Assembly: GCF_021155765.1 (NCBI RefSeq)
Contig: NC_060112.1
Location: 21,080,001 to 21,144,000 of the forward strand
Reading direction: 5' to 3'
Origin: Diprion similis
Taxonomy: Eukaryota > Arthropoda > Insecta > Hymenoptera > Diprionidae
Length of the DNA: 64,000 bases
The position numbers and the translations under genes were made by a program. The notes under the pieces were generated by a model, which saw only the letters and a list, made by a program, of their open reading frames with translations, did no database searches and was not told the DNA's origin. Below, in pieces: positions 10,730 through 23,700 of the stretch. Each line of letters begins with the position of its first letter. The first letter of the stretch is position 1.

Positions 10730-13700
10730 GGTGTCTATCCTGCTGATTGAGTCCCCACCGACAGCAACAACGCTCAAAGGTTTGGGTACTTGCTGATATT
10801 TGACATTGACATTTCCGCGGTGGGAAGCTCTTTATGGAGCTCTCAATATCGCAATTCCAGATCACATTTACTCGGAGACACATTCCACAGCTTAGGCGAA
10901 ACAGACCAAGGTCTCGCACAGGTCTCGTTGCCACGCGTTTGTTCAAACGGGTTCGATAGACCGATCTAGTCCCAACGACCTTCGCGTTGCACCAAATACC
11001 CGGTACCAATCTCACCTTCCAATCACGCCTCTGGGTACTTCGAACCCCCGCGAGGCACTTTGAACCTGAATTCACGAGGGACTGGGCTTCTCGACACTTT
11101 CTCACTTGGTCGACATGGTTCGTCATCGTTGAAGCTACGGTGTTGTGGAAAAATTTCTGCACGAGTATAACTATTAGCGAGTTAGAATTTACGAGGCATT
11201 GGTCATTTGCCAGAGGATACAGTCTAGGTGCAAGATTTGATTGATTCAAATTCAGGTTGAGAGAAAAAAATATAGATTATAATAATGGCAATAAGAAAAA
11301 ATGTAGAGCGTATACTGGCTAGTTTATTATTCATTACTTATACACACGTACATGCATAAATCGCGATATTAATGCAAATCGCATGTTTATAAAATGTGAT
11401 TTTAATCTGGTACCCAAAGCTAATAAACTCTTCATGAATATTTATGAATGAGAACCATGTTTGATTTGTTGCAGGTCTGAGTACTCGGCTGCATTTATGC
11501 GTGCGATATCCTATTATTCGCGGGTGCATGGTAATAATTTCTGCAGGATTATCTCCAAATATGTAAAGTAAGAGCTCTTAAGAGAGAGTTGATGCGGGGC
11601 AACGACAGAAATGATATGTCTGTTGGAGCCAAGCTCGTCTCTTTACTTTTCGTCTGGTAAAAAGTGATTTCGACCGGATTTCTCGAATTACAAATTCGAC
11701 AAATCAGTTACCATTATCTCCTCGACATTCCTGTGATCATTTTTTTCAATCCAGTTGATTTTTCAAGCTGATTATCAAAGCCGTTTATCTTTCTGGTGGG
11801 GATACTCGCGCTAGATTAATAAAACAGCCGTCTAAGCCACGACTAATTACTTTAATTTTTTAAAGTTAGCCTGGGACAAGGTAGACTCGATTCGTATGCT
11901 AAGTTACTGTGTAAAATGTTCTGCTAAACTTCTAGTCTCTCGTCAAATTTTGTCAGTTGATAAGTTCAAAGGTATCACAGCGCACAAGTTGAACAAATAC
12001 CAATTGATTCTGCGAAGTCTACATGCACATGTATGTACAGTGGCCCAAAAAAGTTTATGCCAGACTTGAGGTCATCTGCTATTTTCAAATTCAGCTTTCA
12101 CCCATCAAATATTACCTGCAAAAAGCCTTGGACGTTATAAGAACTTTTTTGTCGTTGCGCACTTATTTAGTTGCAATTGGAGCTTCAAACACATAATGTG
12201 TTATATGCTATGAGCAATCGTAATGATTATTATTCTCAGGTCCCCAATTCTTTACGGCTGCGAAATGTTTCTCGTTCTAATAGACAAAATGTAGATCAAC
12301 GAACAGTCAGGCAAAGGAACCAAAAGGTTCAACATCGTGTTTCAACCAAAATTGAATTGGGCGTTGCTGATTGATACTTATTACTTATCAACGTTCTATA
12401 AACTATGACTGGGACATACTTGATTTGATGCTTCATCTAGTCAAATTCATAATCTTAAATAGTACAGGAACTCAAAAATATTTATTGTAGTTTGCAAATC
12501 GAATAAATATAAATAACGTTTACAGATTTATTACTGCAGATAAAACGACGAAGCATTCTTTTCAGTACATATTGTAATTGGCCAATTAGTCTTTCAATAC
12601 CATTCATAGAAAGGCCCCACTCGGTACGTGACGTAGTAGCATCAACTACCTTGCTAAAAATGATTGATGCATCGATTAATTGGGTCCAAAAAATAATCGT
12701 ACACGACTCGATTGAATCAGTAAAAATTAATCGATAATCGATCATTTCGTATTTTTCTGGAACTACGCATTTGAAACAAAAATTCGTAAATTTCAGTATG
12801 TAGTCTTAATAGCGGAAAAAGTTTTGATAATTTATAGTTTCATTAAAAATGTTCTTCAAATTCAGGTAAAAATATTCATTTATCCTTCACGTATTATATC
12901 AAATAGATACTCAGTAAGTAATACAATGATAATAATTAATACTTTAATCACATAAATTGATATTGTATTGCATCGTTCATGGGAGTAAAAAACAAAAGCC
13001 GATTATGAGGAAATATAATCAGGTCGGTCGATTAATGGAGTTTGAAAAATAATTGATTATACTCGTTGAATCGGGGAAAAAATCGATTTAATCGAAAATG
13101 GATTATTTTTGGTCGTTCTTATGACGTAGAGCTTCGGGAACTAGAGGGGAGAAAATTTTTGAACGTATGTACGTATGCATGGCTTGAATCGAATTATACA
13201 ATTAGAGTATCTCGTCTGAGGATTCTAAAAATAATATCCTTATACCAATTCATACTTTGTCGACATATTCTTTTATAATATCAAGTTGGAGTCTGTAATT
13301 CCACAGAAGTGATAACTGTGCAGCGACTATGCAATTGCCGAAGCTTTTCTTGCGAGCGCAGATGAAGATGTGCTCACAGATTGTTTGCAACATTGTCGAA
13401 AGCGTCATTTTTAAATCTAGGAAGTAGAAGTGTGATAAATAAATCGTTTGGTTATTAAAATCTTATGACGCAATCGGAAAAAAACTTGCAAATATAAACT
13501 AAGTATTTAGCCGCACCAGAAGCGACTTGTAGTCGACGAAATCGTGGTTGAATATTATATCACAGCAAAATATGTACTTGGAAACTCCACAATCATCCGG
13601 ATGAACTTTTATTCTTATCAGCAGGAAAACTGAACCGCAGTTCCGATAAGGTTTATAATCTGAAAAGACAGATACCAGTTGTACATCAAATAAAATACAC

Positions 13701-13780
13701 AATTTCATAATTTTTTTGCATTTATTGCATTGCGAAGATCAGGGAGTAGGTTTTGGGGTCCAGGACGAGTAACCGCGCTA
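10730..13780. other. Intergenic spacer with a Tc1-like end
   Basis: AT-rich, without a convincing gene. The only recognised item is a Tc1/mariner-like terminal sequence at 12037-12065, annotated separately. Several short open frames lack any family motif. Confidence 0.55.
12037..12065 (+). mobile_element. Candidate single Tc1/mariner-like terminal repeat
   Basis: TA followed by CAGTGGCCCAAAAAAGTTTA has the style of a Tc1 terminal inverted repeat next to its TA target. No inverted partner was seen within the following kilobase. A 67-codon frame at 12171-12374 has no recognised transposase motif. At best this is a truncated relic. Confidence 0.35.
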
Positions 13781-13782
13781 GT

Positions 13783-14780
13783 TTACAAGACGTATTTGGG
13801 GTATGCGAGGGCGGGGGCGGCGGGGTAAACGCCGTAGGCAGACACAACGGCGGGGGCGGCGAAGTTCTTGGCGGCCTCGTTGACCAGGGTGACCTTCTCG
13901 TTTATGTGGGCAGCGGTGTGTGCGGCCTTGGCGACGGCGACTTCCGGGGTGTCAACGACGCGTCCGTCGGGTCCGACGGGGGCGCCGGGAACGACGTGAG
14001 CGTATCCGACGGGAGCGGCGTACACGGCGGGAAGAACCGCGGGTGCCAAGTAGGTGGAAGGGACGACGGGATCAGCGACGGCGACGACGTCGGCCGACCT
14101 GACGGCCTCGTTCGCCAGGGTGACCTTCTCGTTTATGTGGGCAGCGGTGTGCGCGGCCTTGGCGACGGCGACCTCGGGGGTGTCGACGACGCGTCCGTCG
14201 GGTCCGATGGGGGCGCCGGGAACGACGTGAGCGTAGGCGAGGGGAACTCCTCCGTGGAAAACACCGGGTTTGGCCAGAGCGACGGCGGCGAGGGCGGAAA
14301 AGACGATCTGGAAAATATAAGAGTCAAGTAGAATTAACGGGAAATTCCTCAGTAGAAATCCCGCGTTTGTAACCAGTTTCCATGTATGCTTTGGTTCGGA
14401 AATACAAGTTTACGTAACTTGAAGAGAGAAATCTGAAATCCATTTCATTATATTCTTTTTTTTTTTTTTCAAAGCCAAAGAAAAATGTAATTCATTCGCA
14501 ATACGTATCTTCGGTTTAAACTCTGAAATAGAACTGTGTACAATGAAATGGGTTGATACAGCAACATGATTCATTTGATTAGTAACATTTGAAAACTTTT
14601 ATGCCTCTGTCTTTTTTCTAAGATGGCTACTAGACCAGAATGATGATTCCACCCTTAATAATAATACAATGGATAATTTAAGTTCAAAACTAATTTTTCT
14701 TGAAGAAATTTTGGAATCGTGATGTGTTCAGACGCTTGTCATAATTCACATTGCAATTATGTACTTACGAAGACCTTCAT
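13783..14780 (-). CDS. Cuticle protein (DTPEVA / AHINEKVTLANEA type), 2 exons, 178 aa
   Basis: Exon 1 (14769-14780) encodes MKVF and ends at GTAAGT. Exon 2 (13783-14307) follows a TTTTCCAG acceptor and begins IVFSALAAVALAKPGVF, completing the signal peptide. Two repeats follow. Each has [19 protein letters not shown] and VAKAAHTAAHINEKVTL, then NEAV or NEAA; the first is followed by RSADVVAVADP and the second by KNFAAPAVVSAYG. The protein ends KYVL. It is nearly identical in sequence and equal in length to the intronless + strand gene at 16131-16667, with which it forms a divergent pair. Poly(A) signal AATAAA (minus) near 13725. Structural secreted cuticle protein by inference. Confidence 0.92.
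14308..14768 (-). other. Intron of the 13.8-kb cuticle gene
   Basis: A 461-bp phase-0 intron between codons 4 and 5. It includes a poly(T) run near 14456-14469. Nothing else was recognised. Confidence 0.85.
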
Positions 14781-14803
14781 GGTGATTTGTAGGAGATCTT
14801 GCT

Positions 14804-14879
14804 TAGCGCTGCTGAGATCAGTACTCGCAAAAGCAAATGATTGTGGCGTGCAGTATCGATGCAACTCGGTCTTTATATA
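14804..14879 (-). promoter_or_regulatory. Core promoter and 5'-UTR hairpin block of the 13.8-kb cuticle gene
   Basis: TATATAAA lies at 14872-14879 and the shared block at 14804-14829. On the minus strand the block reads GCG, AGTA, CTGA, TC, TCAG, CAG, CGC. Compared with relatives, the inner stem has changed on both arms (CTGG/CCAG to CTGA/TCAG), which keeps the pairing. Confidence 0.75.
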
Positions 14880-14880
14880 G

Positions 14881-16030
14881 GAGGAGTGCAGATCAGGATT
14901 GCGTGGAGCTCTCATATGTGCGCGCAAAACCACGCCCAATAAACCTGTCATTTCGATACCTGACATTGACATTTAAACTAAACGGTCAAACCAGAACACT
15001 TTTTGACAATATGGTGTGCCAAAATAATTCCACTCTGTACCTGTATGAGAAAACAAAAGAAAAAAAAATCCAGGGTACAATAATAACACAGACTAAACTC
15101 GATAGCCTTTATTACATGTATAAATAATGATGAAACTTGATGACGATGTTCGGTATTGTACATTACGTGGAGTTCTAATAATAGGGTGACAGAAAATTTG
15201 TTCGATATTTTATTAACCACAAAATAGCGGTCAGTCTAAATACCCAGAAAGAAATTGTAACTTAATAGAATAAGAATGAAGCAGGATACAAAAATCCTAG
15301 GGTATTGTGTGGCGTCAGAATGACACGAGTAAATAGAAATCGAAACAACTTCTGAATGCATGACTTTGACGGTTAAATGAAATACTACGGTTCTCATTGT
15401 GATTGGAGAAACAGTTTTTGTAGTATTTCGGTCGCGAATGACGAGCGCTTCTCTATTCCTGTATCTGAATATAAAAACGTCAGTAAGTTTGTATACTATT
15501 AAGTAACTTTCTGCGGTTGATTGCGAATGTAAATTGAACGACGGCTTCTATAAGTGGAGCAATGATGACTCTGCTTCAAATCATATAAATTCTGCATCGA
15601 AGCACAAGTTGCATAGGTAGGCAACTTTATGGTCTTCGGTGATCATTGCGGTAACCGCGAAAGTAGGCATGGCTAGTCGGATTGAAATCCTTCGTGGATC
15701 GATATTTTTGCATCGAGATGTAAGGCACACCTCGGGATATGCAACGCAATGCACAAGATACGTGCAGCACCCGAGGAGACAGGCGGATCAATCGTCCCGG
15801 TGGCCACCACCAGCCTAGTGCTCATTTTACAGCACGTTCACCTTGCCCAGAACTGTCACGAAAATAATACTTTACAATTCTTGAACCGGTGCTACAGCTA
15901 TGATTTGAATATCGGTAGGCATGGGGCTGTTTTAAATTTCTTTCTCTGGCCTTTTTTTTTTATTGCAGATGCAGAATGATACAACTGGTGGAAGACGGAT
16001 ATGGAGAACTATCCGGTTCTGTCAGCTGCA
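14881..16030. other. Shared upstream region of the divergent cuticle gene pair
   Basis: About 1.15 kb between the two divergent TATA boxes. No coding exon was recognised. Regulatory elements serving both genes may lie here, but none could be identified by eye. Confidence 0.5.
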
Positions 16031-16109
16031 TATAAAAGGACCAACCTCTGATAGTCACTACACAATCATCCCGAGTCTTCCAGCGAGTACTCAGCCAGAC
16101 AGTAGCGCA
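16031..16109 (+). promoter_or_regulatory. Core promoter and partial 5'-UTR block of the 16.1-kb cuticle gene
   Basis: TATAAAAG lies at 16031-16038 and a partly conserved copy of the shared block at 16082-16109, reading AGCGAGTACT ... AGTAGCGC. The outer GCG/CGC pairing is kept, but the inner stem is weak. A CACAATCAT shared with the divergent partner lies near the expected transcription start. Confidence 0.65.
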
Positions 16110-16130
16110 GGAAGTTAGCCAGATACCAAA

Positions 16131-16667
16131 ATGAAGGTCCTCATACTCGTTTCCGTCCTCGCCACCGTCGCTCTGGCCAAACCCGGCGTTTTCCACGGAG
16201 GAGTTCCCGTCGCCTACGGTTACGTCGTTCCCGGCGCCCCCGTCGGACCCGACGGACGCGTCGTCGACACCCCCGAGGTCGCCGTCGCCAAGGCCGCGCA
16301 CACCGCTGCCCACATAAACGAGAAGGTCACCCTGGCGAACGAGGCCGTCAAGTCGGCCGACGTCGTCGCCGTCGCTGATCCCGCCGTCCCTTCCACCTAC
16401 TTGGCACCCGCGGTTCTTCCCACCGTGTACGCCGCTCCCGTCGGATACGCTCACGTCGTTCCCGGCGCCCCCGTCGGACCCGACGGACGCGTCGTTGACA
16501 CCCCGGAAGTCGCCGTCGCCAAGGCCGCGCACACCGTCGCCCACATAAACCAGAAGGTCACCCTGGTCAACGAGGCTGCCAAGAACTTCGCCGCCCCCGC
16601 CGTCGTCTCCGCTTTCGGCGTTTACCCCGCAGCCCCCGCCCTGGCGTATTCCAGATACGTATTGTGA
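16131..16667 (+). CDS. Cuticle protein (DTPEVA / AHINEKVTLANEA type), single exon, 178 aa
   Basis: The protein starts MKVLILVSVLATVALAKPG, a complete signal peptide with no intron after codon 4, unlike the other fully delimited family members here. Two repeats follow, with [18 protein letters not shown] then VAKAAHTAAHINEKVTL, linked by a VVAVADPAVPSTYLAPAVLP segment, and the protein ends SRYVL. It matches its divergent neighbour (13783-14780) almost residue for residue. The promoter, TATA box and part of the 5'-UTR block are retained, so this looks like precise intron loss in a duplicated gene and not a promoterless retrocopy. Poly(A) signal AATAAA near 16712. Codon use is strongly C/G-ending, as in the relatives. 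Secreted cuticle structural role inferred. Confidence 0.93.
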   Translation: MKVLILVSVLATVALAKPGVFHGGVPVAYGYVVPGAPVGPDGRVVDTPEVAVAKAAHTAAHINEKVTLANEAVKSADVVAVADPAVPSTYLAPAVLPTVYAAPVGYAHVVPGAPVGPDGRVVDTPEVAVAKAAHTVAHINQKVTLVNEAAKNFAAPAVVSAFGVYPAAPALAYSRYVL

Positions 16668-16739
16668 ACTAGCGCGTCGACTCGTTTTGCACCCCAACAC
16701 CTGAAACCCAAAATAATAAATGAACGACAATGAAAGAAA

Positions 16740-17779
16740 TGTCTATTTGATACATTTATAACACTGCAGCCCGGCTTTTCAGGACAATTTTGTCAGACTG
16801 CCGAGTAGTTTTCCTGCTCATAAGAAACATACGTTTGCGAGACTATGTGTATATATACGTATACGTCTTTATCTTCATTCTCGACTCCTGCGGTTACCCT
16901 GCGCTAATAATGGGAAAAATATCACTTTTTCATTATCGCGATACGTGAACCTTTATACAATAGATCAGTAACATCACATGGATAGACATGCAACGACAAT
17001 TTCTGGTACCGCATTCATTGCTGGGCGAAATTTCGAACTGTAGTACTTTGTCCCTTTGTATACGAGACAAACGGTGACTTTCCTTCATACAGGTATAAGC
17101 TTATCAGCAATCTTAAACAGGCTGAAGCGTAAATTTTTATTTCGGAATCACATGACTTACAGCACATTTGCACTTGGCTGCTCTCATATCTGAATCGCTA
17201 TATATACGAAGTTTTCTAAACCGGAGAGCTTACACCGCTGATTAAAAGTTGGACATAACAGTAATTACGGTTCATTTGGTGAAGTTACATAGTCTTACGC
17301 CATGCATTCATGAAATGCAGATCATTCGTCGTTTCGAAACGGCTTCGGAATCGTCTGCAAAAGTGTGTCTCTGGGTGATTCATATGACACCGCACTTAAG
17401 GAAGGAAAACCAAGAATGGAGATAACGGCGGATGAAATGGTCGAACGTTTTTTTATTATTATACACAAAGCAAGTCGCCTTACAATTAGACAGTAGAGAT
17501 AAAAGTTTCGTTCGACGAAGTGTCCAGCGCGGTTTCCTGCTTTCGGCTTTTGCGTTGAGTAACCTCGGCACTCACTTCCAGTCTTCGGTGACAGCGTTTT
17601 TTACTTCCATCTTTGAAGTGGTCTCAGTAGCGGAGGATTGTTCGAGTCTGGTGTCGATGGAAAGTGAAGTGAAACGTTCATACAGTGGAAAAATATATAT
17701 TTCCTTGCATTCAATGCTTTGATCACTTTCCGACGAGTGGCTTCTGCAGTTTTCAAAGAAAAATATTCCGTTTAAGAAG
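16740..17779. other. Spacer between cuticle gene and phosphatase gene
   Basis: About 1 kb, AT-rich, with no recognised exon. It must hold the promoter and 5'-UTR of the phosphatase gene, but no TATA box stands out. A 96-codon frame at 17432-17722 has no features supporting it. Confidence 0.5.
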
Positions 17780-20700
17780 ATGATCATCTCCTGCAGGTTG
17801 TGTTCGGCATTGATTGCACTCTGTTTCACATCGCTGGTGGTGGTGGACAGTCTAGCAGAGCTCGTCGTGGTACGCGCTCCTAACGAATATCACAACGGAT
17901 TGTTCAAGGTCACTTGCATCTCTGAATATGACGATAGATCTTTGTCTTGGATCAAGGAATCAGGCATTCTTCAATATTTTGATTACAAAGTCGATGAGGG
18001 TAAGTTTTTCTGGCAAAAATATTTTCGTACTAAACTCTGTAAAACTTTTCTACTAAACTTTTTATACATTTTCAGACATTCTCAGAAATATTTAAGTAGA
18101 TGAACAGAAGTCCACGAAGTTTGACGAAAAGATAGAATATTTCGCAAAATTTTTACGCGGAAGGTCCGCAAAATATTGTTTCAGTTTCTTTGCACTTCTC
18201 AGTACACATTTCTCAGAATAGCTCTGAATATCTCTGAATTTTGTTAAACAATCTCCAAACATTCTAAACTTTACTGAAGCAAATTCGTACTACAATACTG
18301 CGATTCTTTGCCACTTTCTGCAATTTCCTGCGAATGTTCTTCCTCATCAATAACATTATCTATGTCTATTATGTGGTCATAGTTATTGTATATTAGTGCA
18401 AGTCCTGTTAAGCCTTTTATTCGTTATTGCTATTTTTTCTTATAGTTAAAATAAGTTAAATGCTTATTTCTTATAATGAACTTATGAGAGAGTAATGCTA
18501 GCATTCAAGCTATTTGAATGAAAAATCGATTATTATGGAAGCTTAAAAAAACTGTTTGGGGGTTTCCCCCCTGGTCCCGCGCCTGCTACAATAATTGATA
18601 TAAATTTTCGAGAGTTAGTCACAAAAATATTTTCACTAGCGTTATAGCTACGAAAAAAGTTCATTTCCTTACAAAACGCGTATCAGCGTCGAATAATTGG
18701 TCGAATATCGGCCATTCTCAGAATTCCAGCCGAATCGAACGTATTGCACGGAAGGGTCCGACGACATCATCGCCGATCAAACCCGCTGTCTTTACATATG
18801 GAATGCAGCACCGAAGTGGAAACTTACAAGTTCTGTAGGCGAATTAATGAAATCTACGTTCGACAACACTTGCACAGGTAATCGCATGGGAGAAGTATAT
18901 GTACATCGTTATTCGGACATTTTTGTTATTTACTGATTTTCATTAATTTTGTGAGAATCGGCTTTAATTTGTCATTTTGTACGCTTGCAAGTTCAGGTAG
19001 CATGGAGCAAACGACAGAGTTGCTGGAGGTGCCACTTGCCTCAGCACGGGTTTGGGGTAAGCCGCGTAATATCAAGTTGGAGATGAACAAAAATAGGCTT
19101 AATTGCTCGGAAAAAGGAACCCTCAATACACCGATTGATTCAGTGCAGAATAAACCTGGGAAAGAGATGTGCCAGAAGTCAATCATCGAAGTATGTATAT
19201 GTATAAAGAAATCCATGAGCATGCGAAAATGGAAGAAGCGTACATATATGACACGTAAAAGTAGACAAAATTTGTTACGACATAATTAACAAAAATTTTA
19301 GAATTTGAACGTATAAAACTCACGGCACAAATTGCATACGATTAGAAAAAATGTGTAAGGTAAGACGTAAGGTAAGCGCTAACTTTAAACAACCATCATA
19401 TCAGGCTCGGCAGTTGATAGACAAATATTCCGTAGATTCTAGGCTCTTACCAAGGCATATGGAACTCATGCTATTCGATCACTTCGAATGGCTTATCCAC
19501 AGACGCATTAAATTTCACCGTAGATTCCGATGCTATAGAAATTCTACCATTCAAAGGAGACGTGCTGCTTCACAATTGTGAGTGATAATTAGTGGAAATG
19601 TGAGAATTTAGTCGATTTTTGTCGGTATAAACTCAAAATTTTTGTTCCAGACACTTATTTTCTATCAACCGAGAATAACGTATCGATTGAGAAAAAATTC
19701 GATAACCCTGATCATACTCTTTGTTTGTATTTTCTGGTGAACCTTTGCTCTAATTGTTCATTACAAATCAAGTTCTTCGACGACAAGAATATTCTGAAGC
19801 ACCACTTTATCGGACCGTTTAAGGATAGCAAAGCACTGTCCTGGCGATGGGAAATACTGAATGTGACTTTGGATTCGATCTCAAAAAGTCCAATTACCGT
19901 CGTAATGACGACCCAAATGAACGGGACGGGCGAAGGCCGATGGGCAACTCGTTTTTTCAGAACTTGTCAGTCGAGAGGTGAGTCTGATAAACGTTTGATA
20001 TAACGATGAACATCAGTACAGTCCTCGACTTCTGCTTATCCGTTTTTTTTTAGCCACTGCAAGAAAAGATTCACGCATGCATACTGGAGACTACATCCAG
20101 CAGACAAATCTTAGCTGCAGAAAATTTTCATACGGCAACGGCACATACGTCAAACTAGCGGGCAAACCAATTACAAATATTACATTAGGCAGTGAGTGCA
20201 CAGTCCGACGAAGATTTTTATTGAGGTACCACAATAATATCAGTTGACATGAAAAATAATCACGGTTTTTGCCAGGCTTGGCACAGTGCCTTCGAGGAAA
20301 TGGACCATTCTGCATATTCGACCGCACTCACTCATGCAATGGGACAATTATCTGCAATCCAAGCGGCTGCACCTGTCCTGCAGGATGCAAAGGTGCCAAC
20401 TGCACTGAAGGTGAATGAAATAATTCTCAGTCTCGTCAAGGGTTACAGCTGAAGTTGAATGGTATTACACTGATGTCATGTTTGTAGAATGCACGGAGGG
20501 ATATTATGGATACAATTGCCAGAATACTTGTGATCAGTGCGACCAAAGAAAATGCAGTAAAATAAGTGGGCTGTGCTTCTCTGGATGTAAACAACACTAC
20601 GTGGGACGATACTGCGAGACACGTAGATTTTCACATTTTCATGTTGTCTAACGTTAAGTAAAAATAATTGGATAGACAAGGTTTCTCGTCGATGAAACTC

Positions 20701-23700
20701 AAATCAGAATCATCTGGTGACCGAACATTGCAAAGAGTAGCAATATCTTTGAATCTGCTCGTTGCATCTATACATTAATGTTAAAGTACTAGCCCGAACT
20801 CATGTTTCCTTGTTCAACGGCTCATTTTTCTCTTTCACATTTTAGGACTGGAACACCCATATATTGAAGAGTCAACTATTCTAACCGCGGTGAAATTGAA
20901 TTTTTTTACGAGCCTCAAAGATGTAGACGATCGTAACTTTTCTGTCCAAATAAAGGTATCTACTACCTATTCTACTTATAGTATTTTTTTCATTGAAAAT
21001 GGAGGATGCCTCTTGAATTGAACCGAATCCTCAAAAAGACGAAGTTGTATACAGAAGATTGGTCACCGTAATGCTGGATATTTTCAGAACCATTACGAAA
21101 GCTGGAGGCCAATTCACATGGATCCAAATTTCTCTGGTGAAATAGAACTGTGTATCAAAAATCTCGAACCGAAAGTACGATACGAAGTCCGGGTCACACT
21201 AAATAAGACAGAGAGTCCCGCAAAGAACTTCAACATACCGATCAGTAAGTTTGCTGCGGAATCTATCTAATTATGAACTTGGTCGTAGTGACTTAAGGTA
21301 ACTGGTTCAACTTTTTTGATACACTGACAGATTCGTGTAATGGGAACGAAGCCACGTCGTGCGATACGAATTTTGCCAAGAAGCTGTCGATTGAACGTGA
21401 CGAAAATTCCATCAAACTGACGTTTCCTTCAATCAGAAATGGGACGAAGAGCTACATAGTCTTATTGAGCAATCATTCAACTGTGTCCAGCTCGATATTC
21501 CCTGTATGGACGGAAGTGATCAAAACAAGTGAGGACTGCAGGAAAGATGCTTGCATGGTGAGTTAAAAAATTACTTAGATTCACTTATTAAATATGGAGT
21601 ACAGCCTTTCAATCTTTATCAATTTCCGCACACAGTACGATTTTCAACAACACGAGAACTCGGATTCCATCATCATAGGCCTTAATGATGCCTGTTTAGT
21701 GCGTCCTGATGCTACTTATTTGGTTCGGGTATTTTTTCGGGACTCGTTAAGTACAGTCTGCGCATGTGGGAAGACCATGGTTGAGAAATTCCAATCGGTG
21801 TACATGTTGGTTATCATTCCACTCGTAATTGCGGGGATGATCACTGCGGCGGTGCTTTACGTGTTATACAGGTATGTCTATCGTTTGTGCAAGATTCAAG
21901 AAACTGCAACCAATTCATGTTATGATATCTTCGAGGGATGAAGGGAGGTAACGATTATGAAAAAAAATTTCAGGAAATTTTATTCGGACCTCTTAACCGA
22001 CCATACGTCAGTCTCCATGTCTCAACTTGTGAATGAACCATTTTCGACCCACAACAAATCTGACGATTCATCCTTCGGCGATACTGCATACCCGGAAAGA
22101 CTCAAAAAGTTTGAATATGACGTAAGAAGAGCCGCGGAGGACGGAAAACTTCAGCTGCAATATAACGTAAATAAATATTTACTCTTTGAATTATTATTTG
22201 TTCGTCCAACTCCTTTGGTCATTTTAATTAGCTTGTGGTTCTCCACAACTGGAAATAAACCATATAGCACATTAAATCTGCCAACGTTGTCTCCTCTTTC
22301 AGTCAGTAAGCGGTTAACATTATCTGATATTTCCATTCTTTTTCAGCTTCTACCGAAAGGTCTGAGACATCCTTGCGAGTATGGGAGGTTGCCGCAGAAT
22401 AAGGGAAAGAATAGATACAGGAAATTGATAGCGTGTACGTATGATATTTGAAGTATTGTCCCTCGAAGATTTTCACCAACAATCGGAGATACCGAAAACT
22501 ATACCACAATCATCAGTATATTCATGCTTCACAGTGTAAATACTATGCAATTTATCGTTTTCAGATGACAAGACCCGAGTTATGTTGGCAGCAGATCACG
22601 GTAGTTGTCACTCCATCTACATCAACGCTAACTACATTCCGGTGAGACCACGAAGATCGATCAACGGATGATCGCTCCGTTGTGACCGTAAGTAGAATGC
22701 CCGCAACTAATCATCCCATTTCTTTTAGGGATACGCAAAACAAAATGCATACATCGCGACGCAGGCGCCGACAACGGAAACGATGGATGACTTCTGGAAA
22801 ATGATTTGGCAGGAAGAGGTTCACGTCATATGCATGCTGGTGGACCTGATGGAGAATGGAAAGGTATGAGTACGACTAAAATAAGTACGACGCGATATCA
22901 CGAGACTCATTGTCAGATATCCGATTCTGCAGAAAATGTGCGAGCAGTATTGGCCCGATGTCGGGGGTGTGATGGAATACGGTGAAATTGTCGTCTCGAA
23001 CCTTACCCAAGACGTGTTCGCCGATTACACCTACCGAACCTTCAACGTTACGAAGCATCGCGAAACGGAAATGCGTAAGGTGGGTCTGGGCGAGACTATG
23101 TAGAGTCGATTAGCGATCGCAGTTTCATCCTGGCTTGATTTTGCTTCATTGCAGATTGAGCATCTCCAGTACACGACTTGGCCGGAACAAGGAGTTCCCA
23201 CTTATTCACATTCCGTAATCGAGTATCTAAGGAAGATGTTATCAGTCCCCCTGAGACAGGGACCGATAGTTGTTCACTGCAGCTCCGGCACAGGGCGAAC
23301 TGGAACTATTATTCTATCCGACATCGTCCTCCGGAACTTAGCCGCTGAAGGGGTGAGTAGACTTCGTTGGCTTCGGATAGCGATGAGATTAGGAGTGGCT
23401 CAATTGTGATCGCACTACCTTTCCAGACGGTGGACGTCTTTGCTCAAGCCAAAATTATGTACGACGCTCGTGCCAACATGTTGGAGAGCTTTTCGCAGTA
23501 CGTGATGGCGCATTTGGTTCCCATTCAGTGCTTGCTTCTACTACCTACAGCCGTTTGGTGCCGTGATATTACACCGGAAAAGATTAACGAAATGAAAAAG
23601 GAGATACCAGCACTCATGATACGGTGAGGGAGGGAAATTCGTTTATTACTATTTCAATTACATTTAAGTTTTGTTGCAGACTCAAGGAATGCGCGTGGAT

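Noticed and set aside
13753-14331. Gly/Asp-rich open frame opposite the 13.8-kb cuticle exon, and similar ones at 15960-16730, 9703-10320 and 47084-47692
   Set aside because: Antisense shadows of the cuticle coding exons, for the same codon-composition reason.
18553-18575. GC palindrome as a transposon end or terminator
   Set aside because: Too short, with no partner or target-site duplication seen; kept only as a low-confidence repeat.
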